Shown: positions 8,748 through 17,537, counted from the first letter of the stretch. The stretch is DNA of 34,937 nt from Verrucomicrobiaceae bacterium (GCA_027486335.1 JAIXPK010000404.1:1-34937); one strand, 5' to 3'. Made by a program: numbers and translations. Notes: a model not told the origin generated them from the sequence alone.

Positions 8748-9380
8748 TCAGAGGGGGAAGTCCTCGCGCTTGAAATCGAAGTCACCGTTCGCACCGGGTT
8801 GCACCGGGAACGCCTTCACCACTGCGTCCATGTTCATCGCACCATAGATGTGGGGATACAGGCCGCCGGTGGCCGGCTCCCATTTGACCTCGGGGCCGAG
8901 CTTCGCGAGGGCGACGACCAGCAGGCGGACGCTGGCGAGCTGCTTGTAGTACTTGTTCGCCACCCGGTTCAGTTGATCGAATGGGGAGGCGTGGATGAAC
9001 TGCTCCGTCGCGAGGCTGGCAGGGGCATGGGAGCCGGACGCGAGCGCCGTCTCGTAGGTCTCCCCGGACACGAGGACATAGATGTAGGCATCCCCGTTTG
9101 GCGCGTAGAGCCGCCGGAAGACCGACGTCATCACCGCCTGATCATGTCCCGCATAGAGATGGGTCACCACGAATTTGCCAGTCACCTCGGTGGGTGTGCG
9201 CGATTGGGAGACCACCTGGATTTCCGCGACCGCGGTCCAATCCGGACGGACGAGCCAGATCGGCAGCGTGTCGAAGTAGACGCGGCTCCCGGTCTTGCGG
9301 AAGTCATAGGTCTGCCCCCGCGCCAGCTCTTTCAGTTCATCAGTGCGGAGGATGGAATTGATCTCAACGTGGAAGCCCAT
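8748..9380 (-). CDS. DUF952-domain protein with an extra N-terminal domain
   Basis: Residues about 95-205 match DUF952: an initial YIYVLVSGETYETALASG strand-helix, the hallmark QFIHASPFDQLNRVANKYY segment, a LLVVALAKLG strand, and the closing LYPHIYGAMNMDAVV. DUF952 proteins are small, of unknown biochemical role, and sometimes described as glutathione-S-transferase-like or ADP-ribosyl-transferase-like folds. The first about 90 residues (VEINSILRTDELKELARGQ to VVTHLYAG) are not part of DUF952 and look like a separate beta-rich domain. There is no signal peptide. It lies 41 bases after the probable stop of the frameshifted HAD-like gene and about 30 before the GMC partner gene. A ligand-binding or product-modifying role in the pathway is possible but not shown. 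Confidence 0.8.
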   Translation of the reverse strand: MGFHVEINSILRTDELKELARGQTYDFRKTGSRVYFDTLPIWLVRPDWTAVAEIQVVSQSRTPTEVTGKFVVTHLYAGHDQAVMTSVFRRLYAPNGDAYIYVLVSGETYETALASGSHAPASLATEQFIHASPFDQLNRVANKYYKQLASVRLLVVALAKLGPEVKWEPATGGLYPHIYGAMNMDAVVKAFPVQPGANGDFDFKREDFPL

Positions 9381-9421
9381 GGTGTTTTTTGGAATGGAGA
9401 TGCGTGCGGACGTGCGACCGG

Positions 9422-9660
9422 TCAGACGATGCCGACCGTGTCGAAGGCGTCCCGCACCGCCTGCAGTTTCGCCGGAAGCGAGGGATCATTGCGGAAGAGC
9501 GAGTGGTGATAACGCCCGGCCGCAACCCCTGTGCCTTGAGATCGGCAAGGACTCCAGGAGCAAAGCCATACGGCTTGATCGCCGCCAGCGAGTTCCCGGA
9601 AAGGACCGCGTCTCCCAATGTTTCGCCCAAGTCGAAAAAAATGACGGAGATCTCACTCAT
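9422..9660 (-). pseudogene. Short HAD-like gene, frameshifted
   Basis: The frame starting at 9660 opens with a HAD motif-I segment, SVIFFDLGETLGDAV, then SGNSLAAIKPYGFAPGVLADLKAQGLRPGVIT, which corresponds to the HAD region leading to motif II. After VIT the frame loses coding character. The frame shifted by one base continues with coding-like sequence (HSLFRNDPSLPAKLQAVRDAFDTVGIV) to a TGA at 9422-9424. A single lost base near 9500-9515 explains this. Even repaired, the product would be only about 80 aa and lack HAD motifs III and IV. The 301-aa HAD protein at 15014 opens with the same FDLGETL signature, so the two are probably related. It is either a decaying gene or a sequencing error in a short real gene; position within the block suggests it was once translated. 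Confidence 0.6.
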
Positions 9661-9670
9661 GGTTGCTGTT

Positions 9671-11506
9671 TCAGTTGAAGGCGGCCTTGTTCACCGTGTC
9701 GCCGCCGCGGACTTCCGCATCGGCAACGAATCCCGCTGGCGCTGCCGGTGGTGCCGGACGCAGTTCCGAAGGCATGTCCTTGGCGGGCAGTTTCACGGCA
9801 ATGAGCGATGGCCCATCGGTATTCGCCAGCGCGCCCGAGAGTGCCTCATCCAGCTCCGCGAGTGTGGTCGCACTTCTTCCCCACGCGCCGAATGCCTTCG
9901 CGAGCGACTCGTAGTCCCAATCGGGCAGCTCGTTGAAAAACACCGGGGCCTTGCCGGGCTCGGAGAAGTAGCTGGCGTCGATCAGGAACTGCTCCACGGC
10001 ATAGAGCTTGTTGTCGCAGACCAGGATAATGGCTGGGATCTTGTACCGCGCCAGGGTGCTCAGCATCTGTGGCAGCATCTGGAAGCCGCCATCGCCCGCG
10101 ATCGCCACGACCCGCTCGCCCGGTGGCAAGGCGAAGCTCGCCCCGAGCGCCGCTCCGGTGGTGTAGCCGATGGAAAGCCAGACCGTCTGCGCCATGAAGT
10201 GGCGCTCGCGGTGGATCGGGATCTCTGCTGAAGGAAAGAGTGCCATGCTGGTATCCACCACCACCAGCATCTCCGGCTGCACGAAGCCGCGCAGGCGCGA
10301 GAAGAGGCTGTCCCAACGCAGGTTATCGGCAGGCATGTTGGCGGTCCCGGTGTTGCCCGAGGCAAAGGCTGCCATGCCTTGGGCCGCGACCGCCTGCTCG
10401 TCTTCGGCCCGCGTCTGCCGCCATGCCACCAATTCCTCATATCCCGTCGGAGTTTCAAAGCCATCGGCCGGGTCTTTCGCCAATTCCTCGAGCAAGACCG
10501 GCAACAAACGCGCGAGTGGCACATTCGGGTAGCGGGCGGAGCCAATCCGGACCGCGCTGCCCGCGGCGAGGATCATTCGGTCAAAATGCTGCCCGATGAT
10601 CTTCCCGTAGAAATCGCCGAGGATAGTGCCGAAGGCGATGAGCAGATCGGTGCCCTCGACGACATCACGCACCTCGCGCGGCGCAAAGACACTGTCATAG
10701 ACCCCGATGAATCCCGGGGTGTACTCGGGGATCAGCCCCTTGCCCATGAGCGTGGTCGTGTAAGGCAGTTTTGTGGTCTCCACGAGCTGGCGGAAATGCG
10801 CTTCGCACCGGATCCGCTGGACTCCCTCGCCACCCCACAGCACCGGCTTCTTCGCGGCGCGCAGTCGTTCGACGATCGCCCGCGCGGCGGCGAGCGTGGC
10901 GATTTCCTGATCCTCCTGCTGCCGCTTGCTGGGAGGATACGCCTGCAGGGGGACATCGGGATCGGCGGGTGCCGCGCAGCGCTCCGTCCAGACCCCGTCC
11001 GCGACTTCGAGATACACAGGCCGGCCTTCGGTGATCATCGTCCGGATCACGCGGTCGATCGCCGCCGGTGCCTCTTCCCCCCGAGTGATCACCGCGGTGG
11101 CGACCGTCACAGGACGCAGCAGCGCCTCATCCGTCCGTTGCTCATCGATCGCATGCGCGAAGAGCACGCCCTGCGAAATCATCTGGTCGACCTTCTTCTT
11201 GTTCGCGCTCCCGTTGATCATGAGCACGGGGCAAAACTCCACATAAGAGCCGGCCATCGCATTGTAGGCACTCAGCGAGCCGACCCCCAGCGTGACACAG
11301 AGCACGCCGATGCCATGCAGGCGTGAGTAGGCATCGGCGGCATAGCCTGCCTCCATCTCATTGGTCGTGCTCACGCACAGCAGGTCGCCGCTGCCTTGGG
11401 CCGCGCGCAAAAAATCCGAGGTGTAGTTCCCGGGTACTTGGAAGAGATGCTTGATACCCAACGCCCGCAAGCGGGTCACGATGTAGTCGGAGACAGTGGT
11501 TTCCAT
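9671..11506 (-). CDS. Pyruvate/indolepyruvate decarboxylase-type TPP enzyme
   Basis: The 611-aa product starts at the ATG at 11506 (METTVSDYIV); an upstream in-frame extension overlaps the amine oxidase gene. It has the three-domain layout of thiamine-diphosphate 2-keto-acid decarboxylases. These are an N-terminal Pyr domain with the cofactor-activating Glu in STTNEMEAGYAADAYSR (E50), a central Rossmann-like domain, and a PP domain with VAIAGDGGFQMLP (GDG about 471-473) and the metal Asn in CDNKLYAVEQ (about N499). The spacing of 28 residues fits the TPP motif. The paired His typical of pyruvate decarboxylases is only partly kept (FAHAID). Closest families are pyruvate, phenylpyruvate and indolepyruvate decarboxylases; acetolactate synthase-like enzymes are less likely. 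It follows the amino-acid oxidase gene by 14 bases, which would supply a 2-keto acid, so aldehyde formation is a coherent next step. Confidence 0.88.
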   Translation of the reverse strand: METTVSDYIVTRLRALGIKHLFQVPGNYTSDFLRAAQGSGDLLCVSTTNEMEAGYAADAYSRLHGIGVLCVTLGVGSLSAYNAMAGSYVEFCPVLMINGSANKKKVDQMISQGVLFAHAIDEQRTDEALLRPVTVATAVITRGEEAPAAIDRVIRTMITEGRPVYLEVADGVWTERCAAPADPDVPLQAYPPSKRQQEDQEIATLAAARAIVERLRAAKKPVLWGGEGVQRIRCEAHFRQLVETTKLPYTTTLMGKGLIPEYTPGFIGVYDSVFAPREVRDVVEGTDLLIAFGTILGDFYGKIIGQHFDRMILAAGSAVRIGSARYPNVPLARLLPVLLEELAKDPADGFETPTGYEELVAWRQTRAEDEQAVAAQGMAAFASGNTGTANMPADNLRWDSLFSRLRGFVQPEMLVVVDTSMALFPSAEIPIHRERHFMAQTVWLSIGYTTGAALGASFALPPGERVVAIAGDGGFQMLPQMLSTLARYKIPAIILVCDNKLYAVEQFLIDASYFSEPGKAPVFFNELPDWDYESLAKAFGAWGRSATTLAELDEALSGALANTDGPSLIAVKLPAKDMPSELRPAPPAAPAGFVADAEVRGGDTVNKAAFN

Positions 11507-11520
11507 GGGAGCAAAAGGGA

Positions 11521-13143
11521 CTATTTGAGATTCAACCAATCCGGCGCGGGGACCCGCAGCTCCTTCTGGAGGAGGTCCTCCGTCGTCTCCAATGCGCCTT
11601 CCACCCAACCCTGCTGGCGGGACCAAGCCTCACCGCAGATGTAGAGCGCCTTGTCAGGGTCCGGCTGCCTCATGCGCCGCTCGATCGCGGCAGCATTCAC
11701 GCCGATTTTCCAGAAGTGCCAGCCGCCGCCAAAGGGCTCCTGCATCCAATTCTGCGAGACGACACAGTAGGGCCGCGGCACTGACTCCGGCGAACTCGCG
11801 GGAAGTTCCGGCAAGGCGTGAAGCTCGCGCAATTGGGCATGCAGTTGTTCCACCAGTGCAGTGGAAGCCGACAGGTTCTGGAGATTGTCCGGGATGGGCA
11901 CACCCGGCGGGCAAACTCCCGGACTCGGAGAATACCGCGGCGCTTGGCGGGCCAGCCCCGACCAGAATTCCACCGATGCACCATCGCTGTAGCTCGCCAT
12001 CAGGCAGGACGGCATACCTATAACTTCTTCTTTCCCGGTTTTTTCACTTTTGATCGTTTTCTCCACTGTATTCCAGTAGTAGCATTGCCGGATCGGGAGA
12101 TCGGTCACCGAGCGGCCGGCCTCGACGTCGCGCATCTCCTTCCACCATGGCCGTCGGTAGGCCGCGAAGATCTTGAAGGCAGGCTGCGGCAGCACGGACT
12201 CCAAGTTGCTCTCGAAACCTGCGATCTTGAACGGAACGCTCTCCGGATGCAGCAGCTCGATGGCCCGCCGCGGCATGGCGAGGATCACATGCCGCGCACG
12301 ACAAATCTTCTCCTGCGCCACCTGGCGATAGCGATAGTTGGCCGATGGCGCACCGGTGTCAAAGGTCAAGGTGAACTCGCCATCCGTCCTCTCATCCAGG
12401 CGATGCAGACGGTGCTGGGAATGAATTGTGCCGCCCGCCTTCACGAAGCGTTTGGCGAGCTGGAGTGGCAGCGATTGGAAGCCCGCCTTGAGTGCCAGGT
12501 ATATCGCATCCGGTGCGAAATCCGCCAACAGGAAGGGGATCGCCTCGGCCGCGCTCCAATTGTGGACAAGCGTATCGTAGCCGCCTGCTTCACGCAGGAA
12601 CTGGTACGACTCAAGACTCATCTCGTCCAACAGCAGGTTCCAGAATCCGACGTCGCGGAGTTTCTCTGCTTCCTGCACATGGCGCAGGGCGACCTCGATC
12701 AAAAGGCTGCCCGGGGTGCGTCCGCGCTCGGTGCGGTCGAGCCGGTACGGAGGCTCGAAGTCGAGGTTGCCAAGATCGCTCGCCCGGAAGTGCTTGCCTC
12801 GGAGATAGGCCAGGGTGGAATTATTGGGGTCGGCCACCGGCAGGTCTTTGTACTCCAGCCCGAGATGCTTCACGAGCTGGAAGACCCGCTGGTGGCTCTC
12901 CAAGAAGCGCATGCCGCCAAGTTCTGCCGGGGTATCCTCTTGGCCGGGCAACTGGACCGACATCAGCCGCCCGCCCAATCGCTGGCTGACCTCAAAGACA
13001 CCGACAGTCAGGGGTTTGCCGTTTCCATTCACCCGGTCTGCGAAGACCGATCCCTCCAGCGCACTTTCCAGCAAACGCCAGCCCGCATAAATCCCGGAGA
13101 CACCGCCTCCAACAATCGCGACATCAAACTGATCCGTAATCAT
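11521..13143 (-). CDS. Flavin amine oxidase / L-amino-acid oxidase (VioA/RebO-like)
   Basis: The 540-aa protein has the flavin amine oxidase architecture: dinucleotide-binding GGGVSG (12-17), acidic residue E51 followed by RLGGR (55-59), the GGMRFLESHQRVF segment that contacts flavin in amine oxidases, and a C-terminal FAD motif CGEAWSRQQGWVEGA (about 503-517). The last is very like the C-terminal motif of tryptophan/phenylalanine oxidases such as VioA and RebO. The enzyme should oxidise an amine or L-amino acid to an imine or keto acid with release of H2O2. There is no signal peptide. It is the first gene of the minus-strand block. The substrate cannot be read from sequence; an aromatic amino acid is favoured only because of the neighbours (keto-acid decarboxylase and VioB-type ferritin-like protein). 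Confidence 0.88.
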   Translation of the reverse strand: MITDQFDVAIVGGGVSGIYAGWRLLESALEGSVFADRVNGNGKPLTVGVFEVSQRLGGRLMSVQLPGQEDTPAELGGMRFLESHQRVFQLVKHLGLEYKDLPVADPNNSTLAYLRGKHFRASDLGNLDFEPPYRLDRTERGRTPGSLLIEVALRHVQEAEKLRDVGFWNLLLDEMSLESYQFLREAGGYDTLVHNWSAAEAIPFLLADFAPDAIYLALKAGFQSLPLQLAKRFVKAGGTIHSQHRLHRLDERTDGEFTLTFDTGAPSANYRYRQVAQEKICRARHVILAMPRRAIELLHPESVPFKIAGFESNLESVLPQPAFKIFAAYRRPWWKEMRDVEAGRSVTDLPIRQCYYWNTVEKTIKSEKTGKEEVIGMPSCLMASYSDGASVEFWSGLARQAPRYSPSPGVCPPGVPIPDNLQNLSASTALVEQLHAQLRELHALPELPASSPESVPRPYCVVSQNWMQEPFGGGWHFWKIGVNAAAIERRMRQPDPDKALYICGEAWSRQQGWVEGALETTEDLLQKELRVPAPDWLNLK

Positions 13144-13764
13144 GGCCGAAGGGCGGTCGGGAGCTTGCTGTCAGAAATGTAACCGGGTGCGAACAAGCAC
13201 GAATGAGTAGAAGTAGATATCGACATTTCGCGCGCTTGACGGTCTAAACGCATTCGGTGCCATTGAAGTCGACTTCGAACGGAAAGCAGCCACGCCACTG
13301 CACCTGAATCACATCCTGAAACTAAATAGCTGTTTGCTGGTGGCGTCATTGGCGGGTTCCGTGCCGGAGTGGGAGGCGAAGAAGAGGAGGATTGCGGAGG
13401 CGCTCGGGGCGCTGAAATTTCTTATGTCGTTTTTGAAAAGTGCAATTCGGGGGAAGCTTGGAACATTTCGAAACCGCTAAACATTTTTATACTGGCCTGC
13501 CACTCGACTTGCCAAGAAGAATCTGGAGGAACTTTGCACTTTTTTGTCAAAACGGTGCTCGGCGTTCCAAGCTATCTGCACGCTGCTGCCTTCTTTTGCA
13601 GCGTTCGCATCCGGGCAGACTGTGAGAAGATAGGTCGATTGGGCACACAATCTGACTCGACGCTTTTCCTTCCGGAACGCCAAACTACTTAACAGGAAAT
13701 CCGTGATTGCTATCAAGTGCGGGAGGGTCTATCTTGCCGGGCGCTCTATACACATTTACTAGCA
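13144..13764. other. Gene-poor region upstream of the ten-gene block
   Basis: About 620 bases separate the start of the amine oxidase gene from the decayed IS66 copy. No recognisable gene is present. The promoter of the block should lie in the first few hundred bases, but I could not pick a convincing -35/-10 pair. A plus-strand frame of about 85 codons (about 13216-13482, reading through IEVDFERKAATPLHLNHIL and EWEAKKRRIAEALGALKF) has some coding feel but no start and no known family, and may be gene debris. Base composition is lower in G+C than the flanking genes. Confidence 0.5.
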
Positions 13765-13801
13765 TCAGTAATTGGGCCCTGCAATTGTGCGGTGTAATTG
13801 A

Positions 13802-14850
13802 TTAGCGAGCCACAGCCGCCGACATGGGCATGCCCTGGATGAGATCGGCGAGGGCCATGGCGACCGTGTGCCCCGCAGGGAAAGTGTCGCGGTCATGCTT
13901 TTCATCGCCCCGCAGGTCCGGGCACCACGTTCGTACTTCGAGCAATGCGATACCTTCATGGCAATCACCGCTCCACGCAGCCTTTGCTCCGCACGGTTGT
14001 TCGTGGGATCGATCTGAAGATGCTCAAGGAACAACAGCACCCGGCCCCGGTCATTTTGCCTCCCGATTCCATCCAGCAGGCGCTGATGGTCAGTGTCTTT
14101 CAGCCGCCGATCTCGCAGTTGATGATCGAGCCGCTTACGGATCCTTGCTCCCTGTTCCCGGTAAGCCTCCAGCCCCCAGATTCCGTCCCTGTACCCCAGC
14201 CAGACTTTGATGGATTCCCGCAGAGTCGCCTTCAGTTCACGGGTAGTTGCCAGCGCCCGTCCGCTCCGTGTTTCTTCCACCGTACAGAGGTTCTCGTCCG
14301 GGACTTTGCTCAGAGGCAGTCCGAGATGACAGTCCGGGACAAGCGCCAGCGCGATGACATTGCGGCTTGTGCGGTGCGCGGTCGCTCCGTGCTGATCGGC
14401 TGCAAGGCCGTTTTGGCGACCCCGCCCCGTCCAATTGCAGACGTGGCAACGGCTGTGCTCCAAACGGAAACGCTGGATGCTGCGGACGGGTTGCGGCAGC
14501 GTGTCCTCCACGGAGGCGGTTTGTTCCACCGCCGCCCGCGAAGCCCCGCATCGCGGACGAACCTGCGAATAAAGCGGGACGTGGATATCGTCCACCCTAT
14601 CCGCCGGACCCGGTACCGGCATGGCTCGCCTTTCAAACCGCCCTTCGCCCGCCCGGCGTCCGGGCTTTCTCGGAGCCGGGTTTGGTTTGCCCTTGGAGAA
14701 TGGAGCTATCGACCGCTTCGAAGCGCACAACTGTTCCTTCAGACGGGCATTTTCCGCCTCACGCGTCTCCACCCGCTGCAACAACTGCTTCACAAGCGAC
14801 ACCAGTTGCGCGACGGAGCAGGATTCCACGTTGTTGAGATAATCGGCCAT
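13802..14850 (-). pseudogene. IS66-family transposase, internally deleted and frameshifted
   Basis: The reading frame starts at the ATG at 14850 (MADYLNNVES), or possibly at 14928, with the IS66 leucine-zipper region VSLVKQLLQRVETREAENAR. A Pro/Arg-rich linker follows, then a Cys-pair zinc-finger-like region (RCGASRAA to CHVCNWTG). After GLPLSKVPDE the sequence jumps to the C-terminal helices (VWLGYRDG to DHQRLLDG) and the closing DPTNNRAEQRLRGAVI block, so the central DDE core with the first two acidic residues is missing. Near 13880-13910 the frame slips: coding sequence resumes one frame over as PAGHTVAMALADLIQGMPM to a TAA at 13802, the native end of such proteins, while the original frame runs on to 13765. 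The copy is non-functional, though it could respond to a transposase supplied in trans. Confidence 0.8.
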
Positions 14851-15013
14851 CAGAAATCCAGAATGTTTAAGAATTCCGAGATATCTTTCAGCCGCTAATA
14901 AATTACAACTTTTTTCAAACCGACTCATGCAGGTGCCTCTTTAGGGTTGCATTGCCACTCTTGAACGGAGTATCGCAAAATCTACTGAAACTGAAGATCG
15001 GAAACCAACCACT

Positions 15014-15919
15014 ATGATCAAACTGACGCTCTTTGACTTGGGTGAAACGCTCGTTCACGAAAACATGCCTATCCCTCACGCCGTTGATACGTTGGAGTTG
15101 ATATCGGCTTTCACTACCCAAGACGGTGCAAAACTTGAACTGGGGATCATTTCCAATTTCGGCAATCCTGAGGACATTGAATCGGAGGAGGAAATCCAAA
15201 ATTTCGAAACCGAGTTCGCGTCGATCTTGAAGAATGCCGGAATCGAAAACTTTTTTCAACCCTTTGCGAGCCGCGTCACGATCTCCGCCCGCGCCAAGGC
15301 GCTCAAACCGGACCGCGCCATTTTCGCGGCGGCAGCGGCTCGTTCGGGCGTAGAGCTTTCGGAGTGCTTGTTTATCACCGAGGATCGGGATCATCTGGAG
15401 AAGGCTAGGACACTTGGCATGTCCATTCTGGGATTTGGCAATATGCAGTCTGATCTGCCAGAGTTTTCCGACTGGCAGGACGCGCCCGCGCAGATCGCGA
15501 AGATTGTCACGCCGGACCACGATCAGAACTTCGAGAAGGTCCTTACGTTGCGGTTGAAGCAGCAAAAGGGCATTGGCAACTTCAAGTGCCTTACCAAAGG
15601 AAACGCAGGCTTCCGCGGACAAGGAACGCAATTGCTCCAGCTGGTGCGGCCTGAATTGGGGGAGCTGAGTGGCGCATTTATTGAAATGCCAGTCCAAGTT
15701 TCTGTTCACTGCGACGCCGATGGAAGAATCACTTCTACCGAAGTCGATGAGCCAGCGAATGAGGACATTAATGAAGCTTTCTCCTTTGTCCAAAACCTCG
15801 CGCGCAGAGGACAACTGAATACGTGCGGAGCGGCTACTAAGCCTGGAGAGACGCATGCAATAGAAACTGACGCGAACGGACGTCGAATCATCGTTCGGCA
15901 GCGCTACTATAATCAATAG
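15014..15919 (+). CDS. HAD-superfamily hydrolase with C-terminal extension
   Basis: The 301-aa protein carries HAD motif I as TLFDLGETL (nucleophile D at about residue 8), motif II as GIISNFGN (Ser about 54), motif III Lys in AKALKPDRAIF (about 98), and motif IV acidic pair in FITEDRDHL (about 122-124). In motif I the position usually held by the second Asp (DxD) is Gly, as in several HAD members that are not classical phosphatases, so the activity could differ. Residues about 185-301 form an extension with no family I recognise (LKQQKGIGNFKCLTKGN to FVQNLARRGQLN). It is convergent with the metallopeptidase gene, whose stop lies 14 bases away. The composition is poorer in G+C than the ten-gene block. 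The same FDLGETL opening occurs in the frameshifted gene at 9422-9660. No clear ribosome site precedes the ATG. Confidence 0.82.
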   Translation: MIKLTLFDLGETLVHENMPIPHAVDTLELISAFTTQDGAKLELGIISNFGNPEDIESEEEIQNFETEFASILKNAGIENFFQPFASRVTISARAKALKPDRAIFAAAAARSGVELSECLFITEDRDHLEKARTLGMSILGFGNMQSDLPEFSDWQDAPAQIAKIVTPDHDQNFEKVLTLRLKQQKGIGNFKCLTKGNAGFRGQGTQLLQLVRPELGELSGAFIEMPVQVSVHCDADGRITSTEVDEPANEDINEAFSFVQNLARRGQLNTCGAATKPGETHAIETDANGRRIIVRQRYYNQ

Positions 15920-15933
15920 ACGCATTCGCATTG

Positions 15934-17460
15934 TTAAATTCCGCTGCACGCAAATCTAATCCGAGATAACATTTTCTCTCCCCGAATCTCGCAAACCTCA
16001 TGGGTAACATTTGGCGATAGCCGGGAACGAGTTTTGGCAGTTCCGGCCACGGCGCTCTTTGGAGACTCGGAAGCGGAAGATTCAAAGTTGATGCGACCGT
16101 TTTTAATGAGCGACTCCACATACGATTCCACATCTCGAATGGTAACGTCGGCATTCGACACATGCCCCATGATCGCGAGGGAATTGTGTGTTTGGCCCAC
16201 AAGCGCTGTTTGAGCTGCCATAGCAACAACCCCCTTCAGCTTCTTGTGAATATGTCCGAGTGGAACCGCGCGTTGATGGACTGCCTTCTGAAATGCGTTT
16301 CCAGCAATTTCGACAGAGGATAACACCAGCTTGCCTGAAGGTGCTCCGATCACTTTGAGCAGTTGACGTTTGGCTGCGCCCCCCATTACGGGCAAATTGG
16401 CGGAACCACGCGCTGAGTGCTTCGGCGCTGCAGCGAGCCTCAACTGAGGCGCAAGAGCAGCGCTCGCACCAAGTGCAACGCTATGTCCCTGAAATGCCTC
16501 CTGAATCGCGCTTCGATTCGCCGCATTGTTCTCCTGCTCGTCGATTAAAACCATTAAGCGTCCCACCTCTCGGAAATACTGTGATCGTTGGGGAGCCTGC
16601 TGCACCGCCTTCACAAGCAACGCTCCCGCAGTCTGGGTTGCCCTCAATAGATTGCCTTCAGACTGGGAACTCATTCCGTTGAAAATATTGAGGATCGTGT
16701 CGTAGAAACAGCCGCTAAAAACTTGGCCGAAACTATGTTCTTCATAAATTAATTCGCCTAGACCTCCATTTGTGTTGATGGAACCTTCCGGCCCCCATTG
16801 AAAATCGTTTCGAGCACGGCGAGGAGCACCAGCATTGTGTCTAGGGAAGGCTTTCAAAATCCCCTTAGCCAATTCCTCAGCCGTTGATTCTACAAAGTTG
16901 GTCGATGTAACAGACGACAAGATTGCCTGACGAGATCTCTTGTCATGAAGGGCCGTGACGATGGCAATACAGTCACCAAAGGCTTCGTGGAATGAATTGA
17001 CTTCAAACCGGAATGACGTCCAGAAGTCCGGTCGAATAGCGTCAAGCAGGGCATGGCCCACCTCGTGTGCGACCACGTCAGTGCTCGCGCCCGAGAAGTA
17101 GGTGTGTGCGCCCACCTTTTGGTGGAAAAAGCTGATTCGCTCTGGTTGTCCGTTCCGGATACGGTCGTAATAGGCATTCAAATCTTCACCTTCATCCGGA
17201 AGTACACTCAAAATTCCGTCGTCCTGCCACGAAGTGAATGGGCCGTGAATGGCTTCCCAAGCTTCGGCGGCGGCCAGCACAGCTTCGCGGCACTGCCAGT
17301 AGAGGAACTCAGGGGTGCCTTCGTTGTACTGCGCCTCTGGGAAGGGTCCGGCGATATCATAGCGTGCGCGGTTTGCAGGACGATCTGGCCTTGGCGAAAT
17401 TACACGCCTCGGAAGGGCGGCACTCGCTCCTGGGTCATTAGGAATATAGTTGATGGGCAT
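15934..17460 (-). CDS. Gluzincin (thermolysin-like) metallopeptidase
   Basis: The 508-aa frame is taken from the ATG at 17460 (MPINYIPNDPG); a GTG 48 bases upstream (17508) is an alternative but gives a highly charged leader. The zinc motif is HEVGH (132-136; H132, H136, catalytic E133) in DVVAHEVGHALLDAI. A third-ligand Glu 23 residues later lies in NSFHEAFGDCIAI (E159), with Asp163 following, as in gluzincins of the M4/M36 type. Usual gluzincins have signal and pro-peptides, but none is seen here, so the substrate may be intracellular or secretion may use another route. The C-terminal about 200 residues are Ala/Lys-rich and unassigned. Its neighbour upstream is a frameshifted three-helix membrane protein, 77 bases away, possibly part of the same operon. 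This is one of three distinct proteases in the accessory region and its border. Confidence 0.8.
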   Translation of the reverse strand: MPINYIPNDPGASAALPRRVISPRPDRPANRARYDIAGPFPEAQYNEGTPEFLYWQCREAVLAAAEAWEAIHGPFTSWQDDGILSVLPDEGEDLNAYYDRIRNGQPERISFFHQKVGAHTYFSGASTDVVAHEVGHALLDAIRPDFWTSFRFEVNSFHEAFGDCIAIVTALHDKRSRQAILSSVTSTNFVESTAEELAKGILKAFPRHNAGAPRRARNDFQWGPEGSINTNGGLGELIYEEHSFGQVFSGCFYDTILNIFNGMSSQSEGNLLRATQTAGALLVKAVQQAPQRSQYFREVGRLMVLIDEQENNAANRSAIQEAFQGHSVALGASAALAPQLRLAAAPKHSARGSANLPVMGGAAKRQLLKVIGAPSGKLVLSSVEIAGNAFQKAVHQRAVPLGHIHKKLKGVVAMAAQTALVGQTHNSLAIMGHVSNADVTIRDVESYVESLIKNGRINFESSASESPKSAVAGTAKTRSRLSPNVTHEVCEIRGEKMLSRIRFACSGI

Positions 17461-17537
17461 ATTGGATCTAGTTTCGTTTTTCTGTTTTCGTTCCGATCGA
17501 ACAATCACCCAGACGGAGGACTTGACGAGAAAAGGAA

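Noticed and set aside
11818-13182. 454-aa plus-strand frame opposite the amine oxidase
   Set aside because: It is antisense to the FAD-binding and C-terminal motifs of the real gene.
13216-13482. Open plus-strand stretch of about 85 codons upstream of the amine oxidase gene
   Set aside because: It has no start codon and no known family; it may be a gene fragment but cannot be supported.
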